Source: an uncultured Candidatus Actinomarina sp. (GTDB taxonomy: Bacteria; Actinomycetota; Acidimicrobiia; Actinomarinales; Actinomarinaceae). Taken from it: a stretch of DNA of 64,000 nt. The DNA lies in contig CACODT010000001.1 of assembly GCA_902626065.1 (NCBI GenBank), positions 1 through 64,000 of the forward strand, given 5' to 3'. The notes beneath the pieces are model-generated. The model was not told the DNA's origin and made no database searches. It saw only the letters and a list, made by a program, of their open reading frames with translations. Of this stretch, positions 56,231 to 63,792 are shown one piece after another (within the stretch, counting starts at the first letter, position 1; every line of letters begins with the position of its first letter). The position numbers and the translations under genes were made by a program.

Positions 56231-56520
56231 TTTAAAAGCCTCCAAATAATAATACTAAATGCAACAATACAGAGAAATGACATTGAAAAATAAACCATCG
56301 CTTGTATGAAAAAATTTCCACTATATATCTGTGTCAGTACACTTGAAAGTCCGAATATTATAAAAAATGTTGCTATTGCAAAATAATTACCTGCTTTAAA
56401 ATTTTTTTTGAATGATTTAATTGATTCCTCAACTTCATCATATGTCTCTTCTTTTGCATGCTTTATTAAAGAGTCTGCAGTTTTTATAGCATTCGTTGAA
56501 AAATTTAAAAAATTATTCAT
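56227..56520 (-). CDS. Two-TM protein, YqjE / holin-3_6-like
   Basis: 97 residues. A long N-terminal charged helix (about 10-42, 'AKEETYDEVEESIKSFKKNF') is followed by two membrane helices (about 46-65 and 72-94). This layout resembles the YqjE / putative Actinobacterial holin-X family. It overlaps the AI-2E permease gene by 8 nt and the 50-codon ORF by 4 nt. Confidence 0.65.
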   Translation of the reverse strand: MNNFLNFSTNAIKTADSLIKHAKEETYDEVEESIKSFKKNFKAGNYFAIATFFIIFGLSSVLTQIYSGNFFIQAMVYFSMSFLCIVAFSIIIWRLLK

Positions 56521-57547
56521 TGTTTTTATTAATCAGAATTATCTCAAGAATACCTTGTATTGTTGCTGCTATTGGTAGAGCCAAAACAGCACCTATCACA
56601 CCTGCTGTATAAGCACCAAATAAAGTTGCAAATACAGCAACAGCTGGATGAATCACCATAGTTACTCTAGTAACCCTAGGACTAACAAAATAATTTTCAA
56701 TAAATTGATAAGCAACTAACACTACTAATGTATACAAAATATATGTTGGACCTAAAGAAATTGAAGCTAACACAGGAACAATCCCACCAAGAAAAGTGCC
56801 GACTGCAGGTACTAATTGAGATAATAATCCTGCTGATATACCTAATGCAAAAGGAGAAGGTAATCCAATAATTAAAAATGCTATTGTAAAGACAACACTT
56901 GCTAATATGCCTAGAATTACTCTTGCAGCTATCCATCCACCTGCTTTTGATACTCCGATTGTCCAAACCTGATCTATCGTATTTGATATATTACCTGGTA
57001 ATGCCTCTTTAAGTTTCACTCTCCAGCCATCTCCTTCCGCTATTAAATAAAATGAGAAGAAGAAAATAATAAAAAAATGAAAAAATGCATTTAAAATTCC
57101 ACGGCCTGCAAATACAACAGTATTTCCTACTGCACTTCCGTACTCTCTAAACAAATTATTAAATTCTTCTTCTAGATTCAATGATTGATTAGATATTGAA
57201 AATCCTTCACTATTAAAGTACTTAACAATGTTGTCAAAATACTCTGGAATGTTTGAGGATAATAGATACAACTCTTGAACCATAATCGGAATAATTGAGA
57301 AAATAATTCCACCAATTATTAATATGATTGCCGCTACTGTGATAATTGCCGAAAGTCTTCTACTAAACCTTTTAGAAAAACGATATACTATTGGCTCTGC
57401 TAAAACTGATAAAACTACAGCTACGAACAAATCAAATAATAATGCTCGAACTCTTAGTAGTATAAAAAACGAAAATCCAATCAGAATAATGTAAAGAAAT
57501 GCTCTATTTAATAAAGCCTGTCGGGTATCTCCTTTAAAGTTATCCAC
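56513..57547 (-). CDS. AI-2E-family transporter (PF01594)
   Basis: 344 residues with about seven to eight membrane helices. 'IIPIMVQELYLLSSNIPEY' after the first helix pairs, and 'GLPSPFALGISAGLLSQLVPAVGTFLGGIVP' is the family hallmark. Some members export small molecules or act as Na+/H+ antiporters; the name does not prove AI-2 transport, and no luxS is in view. GTG start. It follows the acyltransferase-like gene by 5 nt. Confidence 0.88.
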   Translation of the reverse strand: MDNFKGDTRQALLNRAFLYIILIGFSFFILLRVRALLFDLFVAVVLSVLAEPIVYRFSKRFSRRLSAIITVAAIILIIGGIIFSIIPIMVQELYLLSSNIPEYFDNIVKYFNSEGFSISNQSLNLEEEFNNLFREYGSAVGNTVVFAGRGILNAFFHFFIIFFFSFYLIAEGDGWRVKLKEALPGNISNTIDQVWTIGVSKAGGWIAARVILGILASVVFTIAFLIIGLPSPFALGISAGLLSQLVPAVGTFLGGIVPVLASISLGPTYILYTLVVLVAYQFIENYFVSPRVTRVTMVIHPAVAVFATLFGAYTAGVIGAVLALPIAATIQGILEIILINKNNE

Positions 57548-57552
57548 GATAT

Positions 57553-59112
57553 TTAGACTGAATTAAGAGATTTATAGTTACGATTTATAAAAGCTATATA
57601 TAAAAAATAAATAATTAAAGCACTAGAAAAATAAAGCTCAAACTGTGTAATTTCATTAAATAAAGTATTTCTTGATAATAAAACTATTAGTTGTAACCCA
57701 GCTGCGATAATCAAAATTTTACTTTTTAAATCAACTCTTCGAATAGTCAGATTGAGCAATAATAAACCAGTCCCTACTTTAATAAGTGCTTCAAAAGTAT
57801 TACTAGATATAAAATACAATTCTCTTAAAGTAAAAAAACCAGATAAGCCGATACCCCCAAGGGTAATTTGAAAAATGCCAATTAAAACAAGCAAAGAAGA
57901 AATCCATGCAAGTGAAAAATTACTATATGAAAGTTTTGCTTTTATTGGAGTTGGCCATGGCTGAAGAGGGTTAACCCTTCGTATAATATTGGGTGATAAT
58001 TTAAAAACTGATCTTTCATAGTCTCCGAATAGAATACCGAAAATCAACAGTGCAATCACATAAATATTATTAGGTAAATTAAAAATATATAAATAAAACA
58101 ATATAAATATATGCCATAGAAATAAAGTAAAAATATTTGCATGAATAAATGAAAAGACACTCCAAATAATTTTATTTTCTAAAAATTTTTCAATTGGTTT
58201 TCTCAGAATCAATAAACCAGAAGACAACCCTAGTGAAGCAATTAGATAATATATAGTTGGTGGATCTTCATTAGATGACATAATCAACCGGTAACTAGAC
58301 AGAGACATAAATTCTTCAGATGTATTATTTATATAAAATAGATATCCAAAGGAAATAATAAAAATTGTTGTAAAGAATGATAATTTAATTGAAAATATCT
58401 GTCCATCCGCAAAAAAATAACCTAATTGATGTATTGCTAGCCAAAACAAAAGATAATTAATTAATTTCAAATAACTAAAAGCTATTGAAAATTCAAAAGT
58501 ATCTACTGCAACCGTAGCAAAAATTAAACCGAATAAAGTTAAATATGGGTTTGTTTTATGTAAGAACAAGGTTACGGGACAAAAAATTACAACTACCAAA
58601 TAAATTGAAACAAGCCATAATGGCCACATTATAAACTCTGTCAAAGGAACTATCCCGTCATCTTGGCTTGTGAAGAAAAGTGGTATATTTTCAAATCGAC
58701 TGTAAATATTTAAGGATAAAGTAATTACAAATATCCATACTATAGCTGGACCAAGCAAAGCATTAACTCTGTCTGTCAAAAATTTCCATTGACTCCCATC
58801 ACGTCCAACATTTGCGTACCATGCAATTTTATTTGTGAACCCAACAGAAAAGAAAAATAATGCCATACCAACAGTGAACCATGAGTAAGTAGCTTTTAAT
58901 GGATCACTAAATGATAAATTAAAAATTAAATATTCTCCATAAGAATCGCCAAATCTAATTAGAAAATTTGTATTTACAATTATCATTAAAAGTCCTAAAA
59001 CTTTTATAAAATCTATAAAGCGCTCTCTTGATATGGAAGTATTATCAATTTCTTTTTTAATAGATTTAAAGCTTTTAATACCTGGTAAAAATAATTGAAA
59101 AATTTTAATCAC
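57553..59112 (-). CDS. Membrane acyltransferase-3-like protein
   Basis: 519 residues with about twelve to fourteen hydrophobic segments. The opening 'SRERFIDFIKVLGLLMIIVN' matches the acyltransferase 3 start (RxxxlDxxKxxxixxVvxxH), but the catalytic His position reads Asn ('IVNTNFL'). 'IFTLFLWHIFIL' near residue 340 is the late WH motif. The last ~110 residues form an extra membrane block. It might modify a cell-envelope lipid or glycan, or be an inactive relative. GTG start with a TAAAAT box ending 8 nt upstream. Confidence 0.68.
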   Translation of the reverse strand: MIKIFQLFLPGIKSFKSIKKEIDNTSISRERFIDFIKVLGLLMIIVNTNFLIRFGDSYGEYLIFNLSFSDPLKATYSWFTVGMALFFFSVGFTNKIAWYANVGRDGSQWKFLTDRVNALLGPAIVWIFVITLSLNIYSRFENIPLFFTSQDDGIVPLTEFIMWPLWLVSIYLVVVIFCPVTLFLHKTNPYLTLFGLIFATVAVDTFEFSIAFSYLKLINYLLFWLAIHQLGYFFADGQIFSIKLSFFTTIFIISFGYLFYINNTSEEFMSLSSYRLIMSSNEDPPTIYYLIASLGLSSGLLILRKPIEKFLENKIIWSVFSFIHANIFTLFLWHIFILFYLYIFNLPNNIYVIALLIFGILFGDYERSVFKLSPNIIRRVNPLQPWPTPIKAKLSYSNFSLAWISSLLVLIGIFQITLGGIGLSGFFTLRELYFISSNTFEALIKVGTGLLLLNLTIRRVDLKSKILIIAAGLQLIVLLSRNTLFNEITQFELYFSSALIIYFLYIAFINRNYKSLNSV

Positions 59113-59151
59113 ATTAAATATTTTACCGTTCTTATGACTCTTGAATAGGAA

Positions 59152-59157
59152 TATAAT
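59152..59157 (+). promoter_or_regulatory. -10 element for a leaderless trmL transcript
   Basis: A perfect TATAAT ends 7 nt before the trmL GTG (59164); no clear -35 and no ribosome-binding site. Confidence 0.6.
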
Positions 59158-59163
59158 ATTTAT

Positions 59164-59610
59164 GTGGAAATTGTATTATATAAGCCCGAAATAGCTGGAA
59201 ACGTTGGGGCATGTATTAGGCTTTCTGCAAACACTGGCTTAGCACTAAACCTTATAAAACCCTTTGGTTTTAATTTTCAAGAAAACAAAATTAGAAGAGC
59301 TGGATTGGATTACCATGACTTAGCATCTGTAAGTGTTTTTGATAGTTGGGAAAGTTTTTATGAACAGCATCAAGCAAAAGAAATCGGATTCCTATCTACC
59401 AAGGGCACAAAAAGTATTTGGGATACTGATATGAGAGATTTTGATTATATGATTTTTGGTCCTGAATCAATTGGTCTACCAGAGGAAATACTTTCATTAA
59501 AACATCGATCTCTTTCAATACCTATGAATGACAACTCAAGAAGTTTAAATTTATCCAATGCAGTATCTATTGTTAGTTATGAATTTTTAAGACAAAATTA
59601 TAAAAAATAA
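59164..59610 (+). CDS. trmL: tRNA (cytidine/uridine-34-2'-O)-methyltransferase TrmL
   Basis: A 148-residue SPOUT methyltransferase. 'YKPEIAGNVGACIRLSANTG' (N-terminal loop with the Arg), 'GPESIGLPEEIL' (motif 2) and 'NSRSLNLSNAVSIVSYE' (motif 3 knot) are intact. It methylates the wobble base of certain Leu tRNAs. GTG start with a TATAAT box 7 nt upstream. Confidence 0.93.
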   Translation: MEIVLYKPEIAGNVGACIRLSANTGLALNLIKPFGFNFQENKIRRAGLDYHDLASVSVFDSWESFYEQHQAKEIGFLSTKGTKSIWDTDMRDFDYMIFGPESIGLPEEILSLKHRSLSIPMNDNSRSLNLSNAVSIVSYEFLRQNYKK

Positions 59611-59612
59611 CG

Positions 59613-59618
59613 TAAAAT
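59613..59618 (+). promoter_or_regulatory. -10 element for a leaderless yajQ transcript
   Basis: TAAAAT ends 7 nt before the ATG at 59625, in the 14-nt gap after trmL. No ribosome-binding site. Confidence 0.4.
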
Positions 59619-59624
59619 TAATGC

Positions 59625-60107
59625 ATGCCTTCATTTGATATAACATCCTCTTTTGATAAACAAGAAGTAATTAACGCTGTTGATCAAATGAGTAGAGAGT
59701 TAATTAACAGATACGATTTTAGAGATACAAATACCTCATCGACACTTACTGATAACTCAATCATTATTAAAAGTAGCACAGATGAGAGATTGAATGCAGC
59801 AGATCAAGTATTAAGAGAAAAATTTGCAAAAAGAAATGTTTCAATTAAGTTTTTAGGAGATTTTAATGATGAAAAAACACCATCAGAATCAAAAAGAACA
59901 TACACATTAAAATCTGGAATTGACAAAGATATAGCAAAAATAATAGTTAAAGATTTAAAGCAAAATTTTAAAAAAGTTCAGAGTAGTATTCAAGATAGCT
60001 CTATAAGAGTTACAGGAAAAAAGAGAGATGACTTACAAGACGTTATTTCATTTTTGAAATCAAACGATTACAAAATATTTCTAAATTATGGAAATTTTAG
60101 AGACTAA
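59625..60107 (+). CDS. YajQ-family nucleotide-binding protein
   Basis: 160 residues, the normal length. 'MPSFDITSSFDKQEVINAVDQMSREL' and 'RYDFRDT' open the first RNP-like domain; 'KDIAKIIVKDLKQNFKKVQSSIQD' and 'RVTGKKRDDLQDVISFLKS' belong to the second. Some homologues bind cyclic di-GMP or tRNA and nucleotides. The 3' end overlaps the small membrane gene on the other strand by 11 nt. Confidence 0.93.
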   Translation: MPSFDITSSFDKQEVINAVDQMSRELINRYDFRDTNTSSTLTDNSIIIKSSTDERLNAADQVLREKFAKRNVSIKFLGDFNDEKTPSESKRTYTLKSGIDKDIAKIIVKDLKQNFKKVQSSIQDSSIRVTGKKRDDLQDVISFLKSNDYKIFLNYGNFRD

Positions 60108-60312
60108 ATTTTCTTTTAAAAAATTTATAACCAATTCTTGAAACAACAACAGAAAATACAAATATTAAACCTGTTTCATAAATATTTAATGAATACTCTC
60201 TGGAGAAATATATCGCAAAAATAACAATAAAAAAACCATAAATTGCTCTAAATATCGAAAAAATAAAGAATGATTTAAATACAGGATTGTTAAATAACTT
60301 TTGGAATATCAA
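60097..60312 (-). CDS. Small two-TM membrane protein
   Basis: 71 residues with two membrane helices (about 13-33 and 43-60) and a basic end ('KFFKRKFSL'). ATGA overlap with the DCC-family gene supports translation. No family recognised. Confidence 0.58.
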   Translation of the reverse strand: MIFQKLFNNPVFKSFFIFSIFRAIYGFFIVIFAIYFSREYSLNIYETGLIFVFSVVVSRIGYKFFKRKFSL

Positions 60313-60626
60313 TTTTTTTTAAAAATTTTATGTCTGTTGGTTGCTATGAATCTGTAAACACTATCAAGAAAAATTTTAGGAAATACCTTTATTATTAATA
60401 CGGAACGATAAATACCACCTAAATCATTCGTAGACTGTATAAATGCTTCAGCGCCGTAAAATTTGTCATTCCCTCTTTCATAAACTATCTCGTCTCTTTT
60501 TATATCCTCATCAGGTAAATCATTTTGATTTTTAATTGTTATTTGTGAGGTCCTTTTTTTGAGAAAATTACCATAAGTTGTGCACATTACACATTCTTGA
60601 TCAATATATGCCTTATTCATCTTCAT
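60309..60626 (-). CDS. DCC-family thiol-disulfide oxidoreductase-like (DUF393)
   Basis: 105 residues. '[16 protein letters not shown]' holds the CxxC of the DCC motif (DxxCxxC), '[18 protein letters not shown]' is the second family block, and '[17 protein letters not shown]' the C-terminal one. The fold is thioredoxin-like; the redox role is unproven. It overlaps msrB by 14 nt; an ATG 6 nt further in (60620) is also possible. Confidence 0.85.
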   Translation of the reverse strand: MKMNKAYIDQECVMCTTYGNFLKKRTSQITIKNQNDLPDEDIKRDEIVYERGNDKFYGAEAFIQSTNDLGGIYRSVLIIKVFPKIFLDSVYRFIATNRHKIFKKN

Positions 60627-60984
60627 TAAAATTTAAACTTAATGAATTAACACAGTATCTCAAGCCAGTTGGTCTTGGCCCATCTGGAAAAACATGGCCC
60701 AGATGCGAATCACAGTTACTACATGTTATTTCCGTTCTCTTCATCCCATGAGAATTATCATCTTTTGTTGTAATTGTTTCATCAAGAGCCTCGTAAAAAC
60801 TTGGCCAACCTGTTCCAGACTCAAACTTTGTTTTAGATTCAAATAGTGAAAAATCACAAACCACACAACTATATATTCCTTCTCTTTTTTCATAAAGAAG
60901 CTTCCCAGAGAAAGGTGGTTCCGTTCCACAATTTTGTGTAACTTCAAACTGTTCTTGACTTAAGTGATTTTTGTCTATTCCCAT
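60613..60984 (-). CDS. msrB: Peptide methionine-(R)-S-oxide reductase
   Basis: 123 residues. Zinc pairs 'YSCVVCD' and '[14 protein letters not shown]', the substrate motif '[14 protein letters not shown]', and the catalytic Cys in '[11 protein letters not shown]'. It reduces methionine-R-sulfoxide in proteins. It stands next to the DCC oxidoreductase, and glutaredoxin lies beyond the CDF gene, so the region is rich in redox genes. Confidence 0.95.
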   Translation of the reverse strand: MGIDKNHLSQEQFEVTQNCGTEPPFSGKLLYEKREGIYSCVVCDFSLFESKTKFESGTGWPSFYEALDETITTKDDNSHGMKRTEITCSNCDSHLGHVFPDGPRPTGLRYCVNSLSLNFNEDE

Positions 60985-60998
60985 TCCTTAATATTAAA

Positions 60999-61913
60999 TC
61001 AAGCAGGATTAAAGTAAATCTCAGATATTTCCCCAAATTCATTACAAATTTTATTTTTTATTTCTAAATTGATATTTACAATATCACTGTCCTTAGCTGA
61101 ATCTAAATAATCGACTGAACATAAAACTAGATAACTATTAGCTCCTATAGAAATAGCTCTTAATGATTCAACATTTTGGATCATTTCACTTGTTCTAATA
61201 ATATCTAAGATTTTATCCTTAGTTTTATTATTAATAGTTTCACCAGTTATTAAGTGTTTCATCTCATAACCAAGAAATAAGCCAGATACCATCAAAAGAA
61301 CTCCTATTAAAATTGAGCTTGCTGCGTCATAAATTGGATTAGATGTTGCATTTGCAAGTATTGATCCAATGAGTGCGATTCCTAACCCAAGTGTTGCAGC
61401 AAAGTCTTCAACTACAATTGCAATTAGTGGTCCGTCTGTTGATTCTTTTAGCAACTTGAATACTGATGTTGTTTCAGTCGTCGATTTACTCCTTAGTTCT
61501 TTTACTGCTTTGTAAAGTACATAAAGTTCAAGCACAATTGAGATTGACAAAACTGCAATAGATATGAATAAATTTTTTAATTCTTTAGGATGTGATAATG
61601 CTTCAATTCCGTGCTCCAAAGATACTAGTCCACCAATTGTAAAAATTAGTACTGCTACAACAAGTGTCCAGAAATATTCTTCTTTACCCCTACCTAGTGG
61701 ATAAATTAATTTATTGGGTTTTTTTGATTGCTTGATTCCAAACCATAAGATAAATTGGTTGCCTGAGTCTACATATGAATGAACTGCCTCTGAAAACATT
61801 GCCGATGAAGCGGTAATCACGGCAATTACAGTTTTTACTCCAGCAATAAAAAAATTCACTGAAAATGCTAAAAATACAGTTTTTGAAGAATCGCTAGAAG
61901 CCATTTTCTTCAA
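60999..61913 (-). CDS. Cation diffusion facilitator transporter
   Basis: 304 residues with six membrane helices. 'SSAMFSEAVHSYVDSGNQFIL' carries the HxxxD half of the TM2 metal site, and 'IAIVVEDFAATLGLGIALIG' the ExxD-type TM5 half. The C-terminal cytoplasmic domain ('RTSEMIQNVESLRAISIG') is typical. It probably exports Zn2+, Mn2+ or Fe2+. It overlaps the glutaredoxin gene by 20 nt. Confidence 0.9.
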   Translation of the reverse strand: MKKMASSDSSKTVFLAFSVNFFIAGVKTVIAVITASSAMFSEAVHSYVDSGNQFILWFGIKQSKKPNKLIYPLGRGKEEYFWTLVVAVLIFTIGGLVSLEHGIEALSHPKELKNLFISIAVLSISIVLELYVLYKAVKELRSKSTTETTSVFKLLKESTDGPLIAIVVEDFAATLGLGIALIGSILANATSNPIYDAASSILIGVLLMVSGLFLGYEMKHLITGETINNKTKDKILDIIRTSEMIQNVESLRAISIGANSYLVLCSVDYLDSAKDSDIVNINLEIKNKICNEFGEISEIYFNPA

Positions 61914-62130
61914 ACCAATTTACAAGTTGTGGGAACCCACCGATTCTCTCATTATCTATATAGATTTGAGGCACAGTACTTACTCCCTCCCCTACTTTTT
62001 TATAAAATTCTTTCCTATCATTGTCATTAGACAAATCAATCTCCTCAAAAGAAAACTCTACTGAATCAAGTAAGTTTTTTGCTCTATCGCACCATACACA
62101 ATTATCTTTGGAATAAACAATGATATTCAA
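61894..62130 (-). CDS. Glutaredoxin
   Basis: 78 residues. 'YSKDNCVWCDRAKNLL' gives a CxWC dithiol active site, 'VSTVPQIYID' the cis-Pro loop and 'IGGFPQLVNWF' the GG motif. It reduces disulfides with glutathione or mycothiol. ATGA overlap with guaC. Confidence 0.93.
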   Translation of the reverse strand: MNIIVYSKDNCVWCDRAKNLLDSVEFSFEEIDLSNDNDRKEFYKKVGEGVSTVPQIYIDNERIGGFPQLVNWFEENGF

Positions 62131-63173
62131 TTGTTTTCGCTTCCAGTATAAATTTCATTTGTGGTCTGAGTAACTCTTATAAATGTTGTACTTTTAGGAA
62201 GATCTTTAAGTTTTTTTGCTCCAACATAAGAACAGGCTGATCTCATTCCACCCAATATCTTTTGAACAGTATCATCCAAATCGCCTTTATACTTAAGTCT
62301 TACTTTCTTTCCTTCTGCTGCTCTATGCTCGGCAAGATCACCATAATAAGTTTGTTGGGCTTTTGTTGAGGACATTCCATAAAAGTCTTTATATTGGACA
62401 CCGTCATCATCGGTTACTAATTCACCCCCGGATTCTTTGTGACCAGCAAACATGCCACCTAACATTACATAATCAGCTCCTGCTCCAAAAGCTTTTGAGA
62501 TATCACCAGGATATTTGCAACCACCATCAGCCATTACATGTCCTCCTAAACCATGTGCAGCATCAGAACATTCTGAAATTGAAGACAATTGAGGATAACC
62601 TACTCCAGCCACGCTTCTTGTAGTACATACTGAACCAGGACCAATACCAATTTTAACAATATCTGCACCAGCAAGAATCAATGCTTCGGTCATCTCTCTG
62701 GTTGCAACATTTCCAGCGATAATAATTTTTTCTGGAAATGTTTCTCTGTAATTTTTTACTGAGTCAATAAAATCTTCTCTATATCCATTGGCAACATCAA
62801 TACACAAGTACTTTATATCATCGTTTAACTCAAATATTTTTTTACCTAAGCTCAAATCATTATCTGATTGACCTACTGTTACAGATATGAAAGATGGATC
62901 TAATTTTTCAATATTTTTCTGCCATTCTTCAATTGAATAAAATTTATGGATAGCTGTCAGCATCTTATGTTTTTGTAAAGCTATTGCTGTTTCAAATGTA
63001 CCAGTTGTATCCATATTTGCCGAGAAAATAGGCACTCCTGACCAAGTTGAATTTGTATGTTTGAATTTAAAGTCTCTCTCCAAAACTACTTCTGATCTTG
63101 AAACTAATGTACTTCTTTTTGGTCTTATAAGTACATCATCAAAAGTTAATTTAATTTCATCTTCAATTCTCAT
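62127..63173 (-). CDS. guaC: GMP reductase
   Basis: 348 residues. It opens 'EDEIKLTFDDVLIRPKRSTL', lacks the CBS domains of IMP dehydrogenase, and matches the E. coli/animal GMP reductase type throughout: 'FSANMDTTGTF', 'CIDVANGYRED', active-site Cys in 'KIGIGPGSVCTTR', 'GYPQLSSISECSDAAHGLGG' and 'EHRAAEGKKVRLKYKG'. It converts GMP to IMP with NADPH. Together with add and gmk it balances purine pools. Confidence 0.94.
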   Translation of the reverse strand: MRIEDEIKLTFDDVLIRPKRSTLVSRSEVVLERDFKFKHTNSTWSGVPIFSANMDTTGTFETAIALQKHKMLTAIHKFYSIEEWQKNIEKLDPSFISVTVGQSDNDLSLGKKIFELNDDIKYLCIDVANGYREDFIDSVKNYRETFPEKIIIAGNVATREMTEALILAGADIVKIGIGPGSVCTTRSVAGVGYPQLSSISECSDAAHGLGGHVMADGGCKYPGDISKAFGAGADYVMLGGMFAGHKESGGELVTDDDGVQYKDFYGMSSTKAQQTYYGDLAEHRAAEGKKVRLKYKGDLDDTVQKILGGMRSACSYVGAKKLKDLPKSTTFIRVTQTTNEIYTGSENN

Positions 63174-63210
63174 TATTTTTAAATATCCCTTATCCTAAAT
63201 ACCAGAAATT

Positions 63211-63792
63211 ATGATAGTTGAATTCCCGTTTTTTGGTGCAGGTATTAATTATTTTCCTACAGAAATATCTGCATTAAGAGTTTTTGAGCCAAGGTATTTA
63301 CTCCTAATAGCTGATTCAATTAAAAACCAGAAAACCTTTTGTGTCGGTGCAAATTTGGAGTCAATTGGACAAATAGTTTCTGAAGTTAAAATAATTGAAC
63401 ATCAAGACATCTCCAATGCTGAGCAGATTGTAATTGTTAAATGTATGGATATTCACAAGGTGACAGATGTAAATCTCCAAAAAGAATATCCAATATGTTC
63501 AACAAATGAAATAATTGACGTTGGTCTCCCCCCGTCTGTAGATGAATTATTAAAACTACAGTCAGACATTAAAAAAGTTATAAGTATGTTAATTGAACAA
63601 GGTATTGACTTGCAATTGCCTGATTTTGAAATAGATATCGAAAGCAGGATTATTAGCCTGTGGAATTTATGTACGAAAGTTCCAATGTCTGTGGAAATGA
63701 GGAATAAATTGCTTTCTCATAACTCAATTGATGATCGATTTAAAGAGATCAACAATTACGTGCAACGTATTTTAAAAAAATCTTTTAACTAG
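63211..63792 (+). CDS. Lon-protease N-domain (substrate-binding) protein
   Basis: 193 residues with no ATPase or protease domain. 'EFPFFGAGINYFPTEISALRVFEPRYLLLI' is the LON N-domain opening (P-L-xx-vxxPxxxxxLxIFExRY), followed by a helical C-terminal half. Stand-alone LON-domain proteins are widespread in Actinobacteria, with no settled function. The 3' end overlaps the amidotransferase gene by 8 nt. Confidence 0.87.
   Translation: MIVEFPFFGAGINYFPTEISALRVFEPRYLLLIADSIKNQKTFCVGANLESIGQIVSEVKIIEHQDISNAEQIVIVKCMDIHKVTDVNLQKEYPICSTNEIIDVGLPPSVDELLKLQSDIKKVISMLIEQGIDLQLPDFEIDIESRIISLWNLCTKVPMSVEMRNKLLSHNSIDDRFKEINNYVQRILKKSFN

Noticed and set aside
62127-63173. IMP dehydrogenase (guaB)
   Set aside because: No CBS domains, and motif-by-motif agreement with GMP reductase (RAAEGK region, short length).
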